The notes beneath the pieces were generated by a model. The model made no database searches and was not told the DNA's origin. It saw nothing but the letters and a program-made list of their open reading frames with translations. A stretch of DNA of 64,000 nt from Alentia gelatinosa (Eukaryota; Annelida; Polychaeta; Phyllodocida; Polynoidae). The position numbers were made by a program, and so were the translations under genes. The stretch lies in assembly GCA_950022655.1 (NCBI GenBank), contig OX465579.1, positions 14,669,088 through 14,733,087 on the forward strand, in the 5' to 3' direction. Shown piece by piece: positions 1 to 13,301 of the stretch (position 1 is the first letter of the stretch; each line of letters begins with the position of its first letter).

Positions 1-261
1 GTCGGTCACCTTGTCGCAGGCAAATTACGTAACCCCTCGTTCGACCCGCACACTGATAAAATCGGTGTATGGTCCACTAATCGCTGGGAGAGGGCAAAAA
101 CCAAAGAAACCGAGTGTTCACTAATCGCTGGGTAGCCTTGCCTAGCTGTCCTACATCTACCGACTACGTTAGGATGGCTTGGCTGGGACAAATTACCCTC
201 CGTTTGTCGCCGACAAACGTACATAAATGTTCCGAAATCGGTAGATGGGCATTGGGCTTTA
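1..261. mobile_element. MITE fragment, TAAGCCCAAT-end family
   Basis: The right part of the element seen whole at 35251-35658. It shares ctacatctaccgactac, the gccgacaaacgtacat region and the end atcggtagatgggcattggg. Cut by the window edge. Confidence 0.7.
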
Positions 262-740
262 CAGTATAACCCATCAAAAGTTCATCATTTCCAAATGACA
301 TTGTGGAAGAGGAAGGAGTTGTCTGAATGCATGGACGTCATGTAATATTCATGTGGTTTATCACACCGCCCACTCTCCCGCGGGCAATAACAAAGACCTA
401 TTACAGTCGCCCATACAGGTACCGATCGTCTCTTTCTGATGTTAGCATTATGTCATAATGACAGGTAATACCCTCGGGCACACAATGTATGGAGGTGTTG
501 ACACACGCCTGTCAGGATATTGGCGAGTCAGGGTGTGCAGGAACACCACCGCAATATCTAACCCAACGCGTGGACACAAACGGTCATCAGTGAGAAGGGC
601 TGGGAGTTACACATTATCATTACAGGAAATCAATGGGTTGGATACCTATAAATAGACCAGAACGTCCCTTGGTCTATACTAAGATCCTATAATGAATGGT
701 ATGTGAGAGCCGAAGTTTCCATTACCTGTAAGGTGCCTTA
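262..740. other. unclassified non-coding
   Basis: No exon or repeat structure I can support. The only open frame (458-655) has no recognisable content. Confidence 0.5.
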
Positions 741-1135
741 ATAGGAAGCCAAAGTGAATCCCGCTAAAACGGCAGATACCCGTGCTCAGCAAAGGATTTC
801 CGGAGGCCAGGAATAATGAGGCTTATTGCTAAAGCTCCGGGGGTTCGAGGCTAGAACCTCGTTTTTCTTGTCTTCATTGCTCGAGGCTAGAATCTCATTT
901 TTCTTGTATTCATTGCTATAATTGAAACCCCCTTGAATACAGTCGTCTGTGAATAAGTTTGTCCTGAAGCTATGATGACAGTTGTAGAGCTTATCGAAAA
1001 TATGCATTTAAAAGATTGGAGAATGAGGCATATAATCTCAAACCTATATCGTTAAAGGACTGAGCGCCTATCTCCGGAAATGGTGTTTTGAGCACGGGTA
1101 GCTGCGGTTTCAGAGGGACCACTTTTGTGTTTGCA
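741..1135. mobile_element. MITE, GGAGCCAAAGTGAACCC family, degenerate
   Basis: Left end aggaagccaaagtgaatccc. The right side is tagctgcggtttcagaggga. It matches the better-kept copy at 45551-45908, including the inner cctcgttttt and tctcaaacctat stretches. Confidence 0.55.
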
Positions 1136-1286
1136 CACACATCCACACACACCTCTAAACCTGTGAGTTGGTCTGCGGATTGCCAAATTTTGGGTTCGAG
1201 GTTTATCATGCCTCTGTATTTCCTACTTGTCTGATATCCTGATCTGAAAGATTTTATCTAACTGCAATATAAACCTTGATGTTGCT

Positions 1287-1576
1287 ACTATCGTAAAACT
1301 GGATGAGTTTTAATCTTGGCCACTGTATTCTACGACTGGAGTTTGGCATAGTGACTTAATGAGGCGAAGCCAAAACTCCAGGAGTGGCATGCGGTGGCCA
1401 AGATTAAAACGAATCAGGTTTTGATTTTATCCTACCCCCTCTCCTCGATTTTGGAATATTACGTGATAACAATTCTGTATGCCACTAGTGGCATATAAAA
1501 CTCCGTATGCCAGTCAGCGTGGCATACGGAAACCCAATGTTAGGCCTATGGAATTTTATATTAGGGGTAGGATAAA
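1287..1576. mobile_element. foldback MITE family A, copy 1
   Basis: Hairpin of ttttaatcttggccac and its complement, with a tggagtttggcatagtga arm. Then the body, which ends aggggtaggataaa and contains tggcatataaaactc. Same family as 10649-10950, 20175-20482 and 44049-44351. Confidence 0.85.
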
Positions 1577-2324
1577 GCATGAGACACTATCAATAAGGGG
1601 CCACCCAGTACGTACATTTTCTGAAAAATTGTACCCTCTTCCCTTACGCTTAGGCACTTTTCGGCCACTAAAAAAACCCAACTTGTTTCTCATCACTGCT
1701 TGCATAAGCAAAAACGTCTAAGTAGAAGATATTTCTTACTTCTTTTCTTAATATCAAACCTACTTTGCCAAGCGTATTGCAGAAAAACTAGGCAAATAAA
1801 TATCAAGTTTGATAAATCCTCTCTTCAATTATTTATTTAGTTCTGCATAAATGATTTTCACAGCTAGAAAAAGCTCCAAAGTTAAGCTGAGTACAAAGTC
1901 TTAAATCTATAAGTGACAAATTACAATCTGGAGATCGGAACATTTTTGAAAACTTAGAACTCAACTATCAATTTTTTTTAAAACAACCTGTATTTATTTT
2001 CATATTACACACTATAAAATGAATGAGATATTAGGAGAATACAGAGTGAGAGTACAAGATAGGACCTAAATAAGTATGCCTGAAGCCCACTTTATCACAC
2101 TTCAAAAGCCAACTTTGAACCAGCAAAAAAAACAAACCCAAAGAAACCCCAACACCCCCCTCCCCAAAAAAAACCCCACAACAATATAAAAACCAAAAAA
2201 GCCCTCGTTATCCTTTTTAGTGGCCTTATGTATACTCTTCTGCATACACCATTTATCGAGTCAGGTTTGCTAATAACCCTAGGTTAGATGAAGTAAAGTA
2301 CATATATTCTAAAGCATACACACA
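1577..2324. other. AT-rich unclassified stretch
   Basis: No gene or repeat boundary seen. A purine-rich A/C run lies at 2124-2190. Confidence 0.5.
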
Positions 2325-2880
2325 CACTAAAAAATTAAGAACAAATGGTATATATCGTTGATGAATTAGCATGGAATTCCAAAAGAAAATAATCTAAAGG
2401 TTTTGTATTCATCCAGTCAGTGGATGATTTGCTGTAACATGATTGGTTCCCAGCCGACCAGTCAGTTCTACGCCTGCCCATTTAGGGTAAAAATGTATCA
2501 AGCACTAGTGGGCAATGAGGTACTTCTGTCTTAAGTTATTGGTCAGAGTAAGCAAGGGTACCCCTCTTAAGGCCGTGCTCCACCTCAGCTGATCCTGTGG
2601 AGATTGGGTAGCGATCATTTGGTTGCTGGCTGCTCGGCACCTAGTCTATGGGGGGAGCTGCAGTGGGGCTGCGGTCGGCACTCAAACTCCTAATCGGCCC
2701 CATGTTCTCCTCATGGTCACACATGAGGCAAGAACAATTGGAGAACGGGTGGATATTGGGTGAAGATTGTTCAGAGACCAACAATTTGCACAATGGAGCA
2801 CCACCCTTAGACAATATCTATATATAACACTTTTCTGGTCCTCTGCATCTTACCAATGTCACAGTGTTGGCACACTAATA
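2325..2880. repeat. old interspersed repeat, copy 1
   Basis: Shares ordered landmarks with 15165-15460 and 27065-27300: aacaaatggtatat, the gatgaat run, ttattggtca and accaatgtcacagtgttggc. Diverged; ends unclear. Confidence 0.5.
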
Positions 2881-2891
2881 ATGAAGGGTTA

Positions 2892-3315
2892 GAGGGTGCG
2901 TCCACCAACCATGACAAGGCTGCGACACGCGCCGACAAGAAAGTTCCTATCGGCTCCTTGTCGCAGCCTTGTCGTGAGGAGGGGAGCTGTCGTGAGCCCT
3001 TGTCGCAGCCTGTCGGGAAGTGCACGCTCCACCTAAATATTCTATCATAGACCACTGCGACACGCCACGCCACGCCACGCCACGGCTCCAAAATCGAACA
3101 TGTTCGATTTTGTCGTAACCTTGTCGGAAGGCCCCCGACAGGCCCCCGACAAGGTTCATGTCGCAGCCTGTCGTGGCCTTGTCGTAGCCTCTTGTCGGGA
3201 ACTGTGGTCCACCAACCACGGCAAGGCTACGACAAGGCTTCCTATCGTAGAGCTGTCGTGGACCTTGTCGGAAAGCCGTTGTCGCAGCCTTGTCGTGGTT
3301 GGTGGACGCACCCTC
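2892..3315. mobile_element. PIF/Harbinger-like MITE with TTA duplication
   Basis: Inverted ends GAGGGTGCGTCCACCAACC extend about 36 bases into GACAAGGCTGCGACA. They are flanked by TTA at 2889-2891 and 3316-3318. The interior is many short gacaaggc/tgtcgcagcc modules in both directions. A 3-bp TTA duplication fits PIF/Harbinger elements. Open frames here are by-products of the repeats. Confidence 0.8.
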
Positions 3316-3318
3316 TTA

Positions 3319-3770
3319 GTGTGCGCATCCCACTGAAAGTTTGTATAACCTCTCCCTCACCTTTGCACTCTATCTGAGTGCATCCCACGCTCAATAATCA
3401 TGCAGCTGGGCTCCAACTAGTACAACCAAATCCTAATCTAATTATAACTACAGGCATGTTATTAAGACAAGGACTTAGCTTGGGATTACCTGCGGACCTC
3501 ATTAGGCGCTGCTAAACAAACTGTTCATGGTAAATTCCAGAGTGCCATGATCCTATTATCAGCTTAACACCGCGAGGAAGCCGAGCCTGTGTTGTGGTCT
3601 TGATGGGAGCCTCTGTTTATTTTCAACACATTTTCAATGATTATCAGGGGTCCGTTTAATAATCAAGGATCGTACATGAAGACCTGTTTCTTTACCTCAT
3701 ACAAGGGCTATCATTTAATGATATTCAAGTCTATGTCTTAGCCATCCATAAGGACGTCCCGGTGCATCCC
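3319..3770. other. unclassified non-coding
   Basis: Nothing recognisable apart from scattered repeat-like words. Confidence 0.5.
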
Positions 3771-4135
3771 TCTCATAAGATCTCACACTCTCTAAGTGGT
3801 ATTCTGTACAAGGTTCTCACTACGCTCTATGGGAGAAGAATTCTTAATGGATTAGGCTTAGAGCTTTGAGAATCCACTGGCTTGCCTCCTGTGTACATCA
3901 ATGCAACCCAAAGATTCCTATGATTCCTTGAGAATACACTGGCCTGCCTCCCGTGCTAAAGACGTGCATCAATGCTACCCAAAGATTCCTATAATCTCAA
4001 TGATGCCACCTTACGGGAATACAGTGGATTCTCAAGGCTCTAAGCCTAGTTCATTAAGAATTCTTCTCACTTAGAGCGTAGTGAGAACCTTGTACAGAAT
4101 ACCACTTAGAGAGTGTGAGATCTTATGAGAGGGGT
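3771..4135. mobile_element. MITE with inverted repeats of about 115 bp
   Basis: Left arm ctcataagatctcacactct to about 3890, right arm complementary, ending gtgtgagatcttatgagagg. The arms include ggtattctgtacaaggttct and attcttaatggattaggctt. The middle contains two diverged tandem units around agaatccactggcttgcctc. Confidence 0.85.
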
Positions 4136-4814
4136 GCGAAGGGTGTAAAAGCGACTATCATTGTACTGGCTGTAAGGAAGAGAAGGCCTGCGAGCCTAGA
4201 GCAAGACCAGATAAAATAAACGAATTTAAAAAATATATATCCTGTACAACAACAGTTCACGAGTGTTTGTGGTGCAGACAGTAGCAGCATTTTATTTTTA
4301 GATCATTTCTTTATTGACGTCCACATAAGTGTTACATTCGAATATGAGAAGTTTCAGATAAGATTGTCAATAAAGAGGCCGGCAACATCAGCCACTATTT
4401 AGTGCGGCTGGTTTTATTTGTCAGGCCTTCCTGAGCTTTTGTAAAGATTGACAGTTTGCAGTCACACATATCTTTCCCTGTGATACAATCAATGTAGGAA
4501 TCCAATGGACGGTCACAGTTGAGACACAGCATTATCAAGTGTGGGCTCACATTGTTATGAACATAGGATACAATAATGAGTATGCAGAAGACTTATAAAC
4601 TTGTATAAAATTGCACTTTTTGTGAAATATCAAACTATTAAATGGAAATATTTGGTGCCATTATAGCATAATGAAAAGAATGTATAGTCAAACCAGAAAC
4701 CTCCTTGGAGGACACACTTCATTGGAAATATCATAAATCACGTTTGCTCATTATGTTCGTCGAATGTTGATTTGGAAGAACTGTTGCATTAACAGAAACT
4801 CAATAAAGACGCCT
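4136..4814. other. unclassified non-coding
   Basis: Contains a word block 4365-4430 (tcaataaagaggccggcaac to ggctggttttatttgtcagg) that recurs, diverged, at about 8585-8650, suggesting an old short repeat. Nothing else is clear. Confidence 0.45.
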
Positions 4815-4818
4815 TTAA

Positions 4819-5295
4819 CCCTTTCTGGCAGGGCAATGCCATATGGCATTCCCTGACCATGGCAGGGCAATGCCATATGGCATTCCCCTGACCATGGCAG
4901 GACAATGCCATATGGCATTCCTCTGGCCATTTTTTCACTGTTAAACATACCCTAACATACCTATGTATGGCATTCCCCTGACCATGGCAGGACAATGCCA
5001 TATGGCATTCCCGTATGGAATGGATAAACCATTCTGTATTTGTTCCTTTGTAACTTTTGAAAAAAATTATCGCAGAATCATAAAAATCATATAGCATATT
5101 AGGCTAAGTGTTGCCAGTAAACCTCAGAAATATCGGAAAGTTCTCATAAAAAAATTACAAATCTACTGAAACTTTTAAATTTGTAATTTCTTTTAATAAT
5201 ATTGACTACAAAAACCAGCCATACAAAGTCCACAATTAGTTCTGGTGCCTGCTATAGCATAGATACATGGTGAATGATGTGTAGCTCTTGAAGGG
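4819..5295. mobile_element. piggyBac-like MITE, copy 1 (ATGCCATATGGCAT palindromes)
   Basis: Flanked by TTAA at 4815-4818 and 5296-5299. Ends CCCTTTCTGGC and CTTGAAGGG. The left half carries several copies of the palindrome AATGCCATATGGCATT spaced by ccctgaccatggcagg. TTAA duplications and CCCTTT ends are piggyBac hallmarks. No transposase. Confidence 0.8.
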
Positions 5296-5386
5296 TTAAA
5301 AAAAAGAGAAGAAGATTACAGCAGTACAAAAAGAGAATCGTATCGATATTCTAGATTATCACTGTAGATTGTGTTTGTGCTTGTAG

Positions 5387-5526
5387 CTGCCCAAGGATCC
5401 TCACGCCGTGAAACCTTACATTACCATCCTGGTGCTTGTGACGGGCGTGGTCGGCGGCCTCGTCATCGTCATCTCGGTCATCCTCTTCTGTAAATACTGC
5501 ATCAAACACAACAAGATCCTCAGAAG
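5387..5526 (+). CDS. CBARP: CBARP-like exon: transmembrane segment
   Basis: The acceptor is ...gcttgtag before 5387 and the donor gtgagt starts at 5527. Phase 0 in, phase 2 out. It encodes 46 full codons: a short polar stretch with KDPHAVKP, then about 24 hydrophobic residues starting YITILVLVTGVVGG and ending LFCKYC, then basic residues (KHNKILRR). This is a single-pass helix followed by a cytoplasmic stop-transfer signal, as in CBARP. GC content is far above the flanks. No upstream exon ending in phase 0 could be chosen with confidence in 1-5386. Confidence 0.9.
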
Positions 5527-8500
5527 GTGAGTAACATCATACATTAAAAGCCGGCCCCCACCTACCACGATGGTCTACGACATACTTCCCGATAGCTACG
5601 ATTTGAAATGGCCGAATCGTGACCTATTGGGAGGTCCCCGATAGTTTAAAATCGTGGACATGGTTTGAAATCGTCGAGCGTAGAAATGCCTTTGGAGGAC
5701 CAAAAACATAAACCATGGTCACGATTGCCTCACGATTCAATCGGTGTACCAATTTAGATCTCAGGCAGAGTTTTAATATTGAAATATATTATAATTTTAG
5801 AAATATTTAATGAATCTGAATATTCTTTTAGAGGTATTTACAACATATTATGATATTATTTTCCAGACACTAAAACAATCAAATTGAAGAATATAACTGT
5901 GATAGAATCATAATTCTGTTATGAAACTATTATTTTCAGACACTTAGACTTCCTCAAATAATATCATATTTACAGCGATTATACATCTATATGCGCCCTA
6001 CCAAATTCCAGAATTTCATAATTTTCCGTTAAGTATTTCACCCGAAAGAGATATTTTCCCGATAAATCACACACAATACCCTATGACAGGCTACGAAAAT
6101 TCCAACATGTTGGATTTAATCGGGACCTCTACGATTGACGTTTTCTATCGCAGCCTATCGTGAGGTATCGCAGACGGCATCGCAGAAACCTGTTACACCT
6201 ACCACGATTTTTGCTTACCTCACAATAGAATCGGTATGGTGTCGGGAAGGCAGTCGTAAGGCCTATCGGGACCAGAATCGTGGTAGGTGGGGGTCCCCTC
6301 TAAATCTTACATTGAAGGCATAATGGACAATTTGGCTTGAAAATCAAAACCCATGTAAATTTCCTGAATATTTAATAAGATGATGTGGAACACATATCTA
6401 ATTTACAAATTGGGGGTCAACGTGCAAGTTTTTTATTTGTAAATCAATATTATGATAATTTATATTAGAATATAAAGAAACTATAAAGATTATTTTTGTA
6501 CATAGTAAAACCCATGTTATTTTCCTCAAACTTTCATAAAATATAGTAACATTTAGTACTAGTTATCTAGGTTTTTAAAACCATAGGTCACCGTCCTTGT
6601 TCTTGAAAGAATTGAAGAAAATCATATTTTTCAGTACATTTCCAATGTAAATCAAGTAAGTGTAAATTGGCGTGTTTTACCCAGTAAGGTTGGATAAACT
6701 GGACGAAATGTTGAATTTACTCATGTGAATTTAGATATTCACATTTATCTCTTCAAATTGATTCTGTGGGATGTATTCTTATACTAGATGAATGAAATAT
6801 AATATTTTTCCAGTTTTTTCTAATCTAATATGTTAAAAAAGCCTATTTACAGTTTCTGATTTATTTGGGTAATATATTGAAGAAAATTCTTTTTCTTCAA
6901 TTCTATTAAAATTAAGGCTGGTGACCTACAGTTTCCATTTGTTAGATGTGTAGTACTACACATTTACTATATTCTGTGAATGTCTGAAGAAATTGACATG
7001 GGATTTACAATGTGAAAACTGACTTTTAGAATTCTCTAGATATTCTTTTCTAATGTTATCATAATATCGATCTTTAAATCAGGAACTAGTACAGTAACCC
7101 CCATTTTCTTAGATCAACAATGTGTTCTACAACACTTGGAGATCATCAAATTAAACTTTTCTGGAAATTGACATGTGTTTTAGTTTTCAAGGTAAATTGT
7201 CCGATATGCCTTTAAGGGACTGATGTTGAGCAAAATATCAGCTTGACAACTGTAATTACATTTTGTCATTTTCTATAGTCTTAATAAGATTATATTGAAC
7301 GAATATATAGGGTGATATAGTCTTTTTTTAAACTTTTATTTATACTGGAAGCGGTCTCAGCCTGGCGGCTGGTTTCAATGTACGTCCAGTTTACATTTGT
7401 ATACATGATCATGACAACAACGTATATACAGGTTCTTATGTAAAGCAATACAAAAGTATAATATAAAAAACTGTATATGACTGGCCAAGAGAGGGACTCA
7501 CCGAGAGGAAATCTGCTACCCCATAAGTAATCTACTATAAGTTTTGTAATAATGTAAATGATATGATATATATTTGTTACCTAAACATAGTTTTGTGTTT
7601 ACGGGAATAGGAGTTGCAACATAGATTTGCAAAGTATAGACAATTTTGACTGATTATCTTTTTTTCAGTCACCGAACTTGTTGATGAGTAGAGTATCAAA
7701 ATCAAGCTGTAATATGTATGATCCTCACCTCTTTTATATACATGTATATTTAATATTTGTTACATGCAGAGTACAGCCAAGTCCACTTGAAATACAAAAA
7801 TAGGGTATTTTAACAGTGAAAAAATAGCCACAACCAACTTCTAATTGAAAGCCAGCTGCTATTAAAGACTAGGGCGTTCAGACTCGAAGTATATAGAAGG
7901 AGTATATCCAACAAAACTTCTAACCTATGGAATGCCCTAAATTACGATAATAGACTTATATATTAAATATGAGAAACAACGGGATTGCCACTCTTGTCGA
8001 TTCAGGACAGTAATAATCTTCGGCCCTTTTATTGACAATTTAATACAAATTTAGCGAAAATTTAAACAATAACAATAGAAAAAAATTGTCAGAGTGTGTG
8101 AGAGACAAACGCAGACAATGGCTGACGCGGAGAATGTGAAAAGCCCGCGAATAAAACATGTAGAGATCATGTGATCTCATAAATATTCATACCCTGTGTC
8201 TCAGTAAATATGTATCTACATAATAATACCAATATAATTATATACGCCATAGATGACTATGGTTCTTTCAAGGAAAACCCCAATAGGCCCTCGTAGCCAA
8301 ATTGTCTCAGTTTGACTAAAGTCATACCTTTCCTCGCTAGAATAAATCGTACCGAAATAGAAATGTTTCCCCCTGATACCTACCCCAACAAATCCGACAT
8401 AATCTTGTAATCTTTTTTTTTTCTTTTCCGGATTGAAAATCCGAATTCTCATTGTACATAATCATAATCAGGTTAAAAGTTTGGTGATACCTTTTTTTCA

Positions 8501-11500
8501 AAATCTCTTTTTCAAAAAAAAAAATTTGCGACATGACATGATTGTACAGTAAATCTTCGGTATAGTCGTGTTTACATGTTCGTGTCAATAAAGTGGCCGA
8601 TGACATCAGCTGTTTACTATCCAGCTGGTTTTAATTGTCTGGCCGTTACAGATTAGGTAGAAGGTGCAAAATGTGCATAAGAAGTATTCATTCATTGACA
8701 AAATTGTAGTTCACTAAATCATGATTGGCCACTGGAGCCTACTGAAAACACGGTGCTACCCTAGTAGACCCTCGAGTGTAAATGAAAGTCTAAAAAAAAA
8801 GATAAAAAAGGAGAATGGCTGGCAAAGGGGAGTTTCTGCTGGGCAAGAAATGTATTGTACCAGATCGGGGCGGGGGGGATTTGTTTTTAAAGTTTTGGTG
8901 GTGATGACGCCAGATATCCACAACCTCAGGAGTGAAATAAAGGAGGAGGGAAGTGTGAAAGGGGTATCGTTACTTGATTTTAAGGCATTATGATATATAA
9001 TACATCTCTATGACACAGCCTCTTCATTGCCAGAAGAGGTACTATTGAGGAAGGCCCGGAAGATACCTTGGGGCAATCTCGGTTGAAATTGAACAATTTT
9101 GAAAGTTTTTGTGAAATGAGCAACAATCAGTAATATTAGGAGCGAAGATATTGTTATAGTAGTATACAAAGACATCATAACAATATTTTGCGTATCTCCA
9201 TAATTCTGAATTGTATCAATTCTGAAGTTATCAATTGCATACAGGATAATGCAAATCACATATGATGGTATCTGTTAGTAACAACAAGGTATCTAGATTT
9301 ATCTCACCCCTGGTATTTTCTCTCCATAGACTTAACATTGGCAACACGTATCAAACGCCCATTCGATATTTAAGAAAAATACCCAATGGGGTTTTATATC
9401 ACAAATGTTAGGCCATTAGTCAATGTTAAGGGTGAGATAAATTCAGAAACCCATTCCAGTTTAGAGTCAGAGCTCAATCCCATCTCGTTTGAATCACTAC
9501 GTAATTCACGCAGCTTCGCCTTGTGAATTACTACGTGATTCAAACTCGATGGCATACGAGCTCAGACCCTAAACTTTCATAGGTTTCCTCTTTAGTAACT
9601 TATCTTTTGTAACTTATCTTTAGTAACTTATACCAACCGAATGGAAGACCACCCTCGAGGTGAATTGTGTGTAAATAAAAACAAAATAATAATGCTAGAT
9701 AAGGCTTTTTTCCATTGGCCGACAAACACTGTGTAGATTTTCTGTGTTTTCCTAATAGGGGCCATCCATAAAGTACGTACGCAGAATTTCTGAAATTTTG
9801 GACCCCACCCCACCCCACCCCCTCTCCGAATCTTGTACGCAATAGAACAAAGAAGGAGCATACGCAAAATTTCCAAGATTTTTTACCCCCCCCCCCACCC
9901 CCCCCTCAGTGCGTACGTACTTTATGGATGGCCCCATAGCCTATTTCCATTTGGCGTCAGCAGTGCTAAGGTCCGTCGGTGGTTCCTGACTGTATATTGG
10001 TGATAGCCAATGGAAATAGGGTATTAGGAGGACACAAGAAATCTACTCAATGTTTGTCGGCCAATGGAAACGGGGCTATAGTGTCGTCCCTATATGGAGT
10101 GTGAATTGGGTATCGGTTGTGCTTCGGAACGTTACTCTATGAAGCAAACTAGGGATGAAAACGGCCAGTCAATATGACGTTCTAGTCAGGGGTAAACGTT
10201 ACGATTAATATGCTTAATGGGCTCATTAAGAACGAACACTAATCTCTGTCCCTCGGTTTAGCCTGTGAAATCACTAGATAAACGAACTGCTGATCGATGG
10301 ACTGTCACACACCCGATTAACTTAATCATTAGCTAAATGATTGACGGTTACACTACTTGATTGTTACTGAATTGCTCATTCCGGCTATAGCTTAGCAAAT
10401 GGTTCAAAATTGTAGTTTTATGCCTCCTAGCATTGTCTTTCAATACGGATCGTAAACTGTGAATTTGTAAAATAAATATGCAAGCCTGCCCAACGCAATA
10501 TCTGTTTACTTGTTAACTTTGCTGGTATAAAACATGGAATGAACTAGGAAACAGCCAGTTAAGTGATTAAGGCATATGAAAGTATGTGATATGTTTTGTA
10601 GAGTACGTAAATCAGTGATCAAATCACTAATATTATATTAATAAGTTGTATCCTACCCCTAATATAAAATCCCGAAGGCTTAACATTGAGTTTCCGTATG
10701 CCACGCTGCCTGGCATACGTGGTTTTATATATCACTAGTGGCCTACAGAATTTTTATCACGCAATATTCCAATCGAGGAGACGAGGTAGGATAAAATCAA
10801 AATCTGCTTTGTTTTAATCGTGGCCACCGCATTCCACTCCTGGAGTTTTGGCTCCGGGCTTCGCTCAGCTTTGCCTCGTGAAATCCCTATGCCAAACTCC
10901 AGTCGTGGCATACGGTGGCCCAGATTATAACTCATCCAGTTTCACGATAGTATGCGACGGTAGACTTGGTATAAATGTACACAAAATTGTTAGTCCACAG
11001 ATAATGATACTTCATTAAGTTACTACTTTTACTTCCTGAAATTAAAAAACCCGCCATTTTTGCCCTGAATATACAAATCTAATTTTTTTTGACACTTTTA
11101 TTCGGGTATTAATTTTTTACAATCTACCTGGCTCGGCTGTGCCGTTCTTCCGCCAGGTCCCGCTGACTTTTTATACAATATACTTTCTTTACGCAACGAC
11201 GTGGAATTGAGGTGTTACGTATGGTAATACAAAATTAAGTTCTAGTACACCAACAGTGACCACATGCATAGCTGGTAAGATAAGGTTGAGAACAGTCTCA
11301 GTTCTGATTTAGTACAAACTGATTCTATGCGCAGGGTTGTGTATATCGCGGGTATAAACCGACAGATAATACATACACAATAGTGCCATGATTTCGATCT
11401 GGGTGGCCGTATTCTCCGCGTAGTTGATGCGTAGAAATACTCCGAACAATAGCGAAGAGTATTGCGTAGTGTCAACTACAAGTAGAATACGGCCACACAG

Positions 11501-13238
11501 ATCGAACACATGGTAATGTTGTATTTATTACTCACCTTTCGTGTAATTATTAGGAAACAAATTTTGTAAATAATTAGAAATTCGACTCAAGCCCAATGCC
11601 CGTCAGGTGGCCCAACAAGCCGTATTCTCCTTGGAGATTCCGGAGGTCCGTATCCTACTCAGTAGCGATCTGTAGGCTCCATAGGCTTATTATGATATAT
11701 TCTAGTATATTCTAGTCTTATAATCTATTGTAAGACAAGCTTGTGAATGGAATTGATAATAAAATATAAAGGTCATACATATATAGCTGTGTATTAGTGG
11801 TATCTTCATACCACAGGGAGGTGCTGCTTCACGTTTTGCAGATCGCAGAATAGCGACCCGAGGTAGAAATGTTACTCCAGATTCTCAATTAGAAATCGAA
11901 TGAACCTTTTACCAATGTCACTGAAAATATGGTGTTGTAAAAAGTAGAATCCAAAGTGAAAACAACCATACCACATAACACAATCCATGCTTTTCCCACA
12001 TTCCTAGGGGCAACGTAGCCCTGGCTCCTCACATGAAGTAAGGTGTCGTGACCCGGTACTTTAGATGGTGATTTCATTCATTGGTCTTCAGTCCTTTCCA
12101 TCGGCCCCTGGTTATTCTACAGATTCTGCTGGTGGGAGAGAGATACTAAGGGGATTTAGAATGTAATAGGGTCACCGACATATTGCACAACTCTGTAGGC
12201 GAATATCGATATATGTTCTCAATTTTTATCCTGTCTTTTTGCATATTGGCCTCTCCAGTCAAGATAGTATGCTTAGAATGTCTACTGCGTACTGGTTGAA
12301 TGTGCATGAAATATTACTTTATCTGACCCCTGGTATTTTGTCCCCATATACTTAACATTTAGGCCCTGGGCCAATCTGGAAAAGAGGCTTATTTAAGGAG
12401 TTGGCTGCCCACCCCCTGGAAACATTTGTTTTATTGTTTTATCTTGTAGATCCATCCTTCTAGTTATCATTTCTACTTGTTGTTGCTCTGGCAAGTGGTC
12501 AGATTACCATGACAACAACTGTTGAAGACACCTACCGTAAAATTGCCTGAACGCCTGTAATTCTGAGTGCTGAAAACCATTACTTGGTTCTGTGTTCTTT
12601 TAAGTATTACAATGACTCATTAGATTAAACTTTGGTATTGGACAACATCATCTGGTCCTTTGTAGACTAAGTACAGCAACCAGAATCAAAATATGTCATC
12701 TCAGTGGCCTACAGCAGCCGTTTTCATGTGTGTACTATTAATGCCCCCTTTACACACTTGCAATTTTCCACATATTTGTTTCTTAAATGATTTAAAGACT
12801 ATAAAATCTTTTCATATGCAGTTCTTTGCTATGTGACCGTATTGTGGCATCCCTTAGGAACATTTTGAGCTATTTTTTAGTTTTTTTTGTGACATTAGGT
12901 TCCAAGTGTATTACTGATTTTGCAGTAGGTGTCTTCAACAGTCGTTGTCATGGTAATCCGACAGCTTGCCAGAGCAACAACAAGTAGAAATGTTAACTAG
13001 AAGGATGGATCTACAAGATAAAACAATAAAACAAATGTTTACGGGGGGTGGCAGTGGAAATGAAAATTTGGGGTCTTGGCCCAGGGACTAACAAAGCTTT
13101 GCCTTGTGAATCACTACGTGATTCAAACTCAATGGTATACGAGCTCTGACCGTAGACTTTCATAGGTTTCCTCTATAAAAACTTAAGACTGATTTCTCAG
13201 AATCTGCATTAGGTATTGAGGCCATTTTGGTTAAGGCA

Positions 13239-13301
<63 letters not shown>

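Noticed and set aside
2807..3377. Several overlapping open frames on both strands
   Set aside because: All lie in the short gacaaggc/tgtcgcagcc modules of a Harbinger-like MITE.
4819..5000. Evenly spaced palindromic repeats resembling a CRISPR array
   Set aside because: The genome is eukaryotic, the spacers repeat the same words, and the array lies at one end of a TTAA-flanked MITE.
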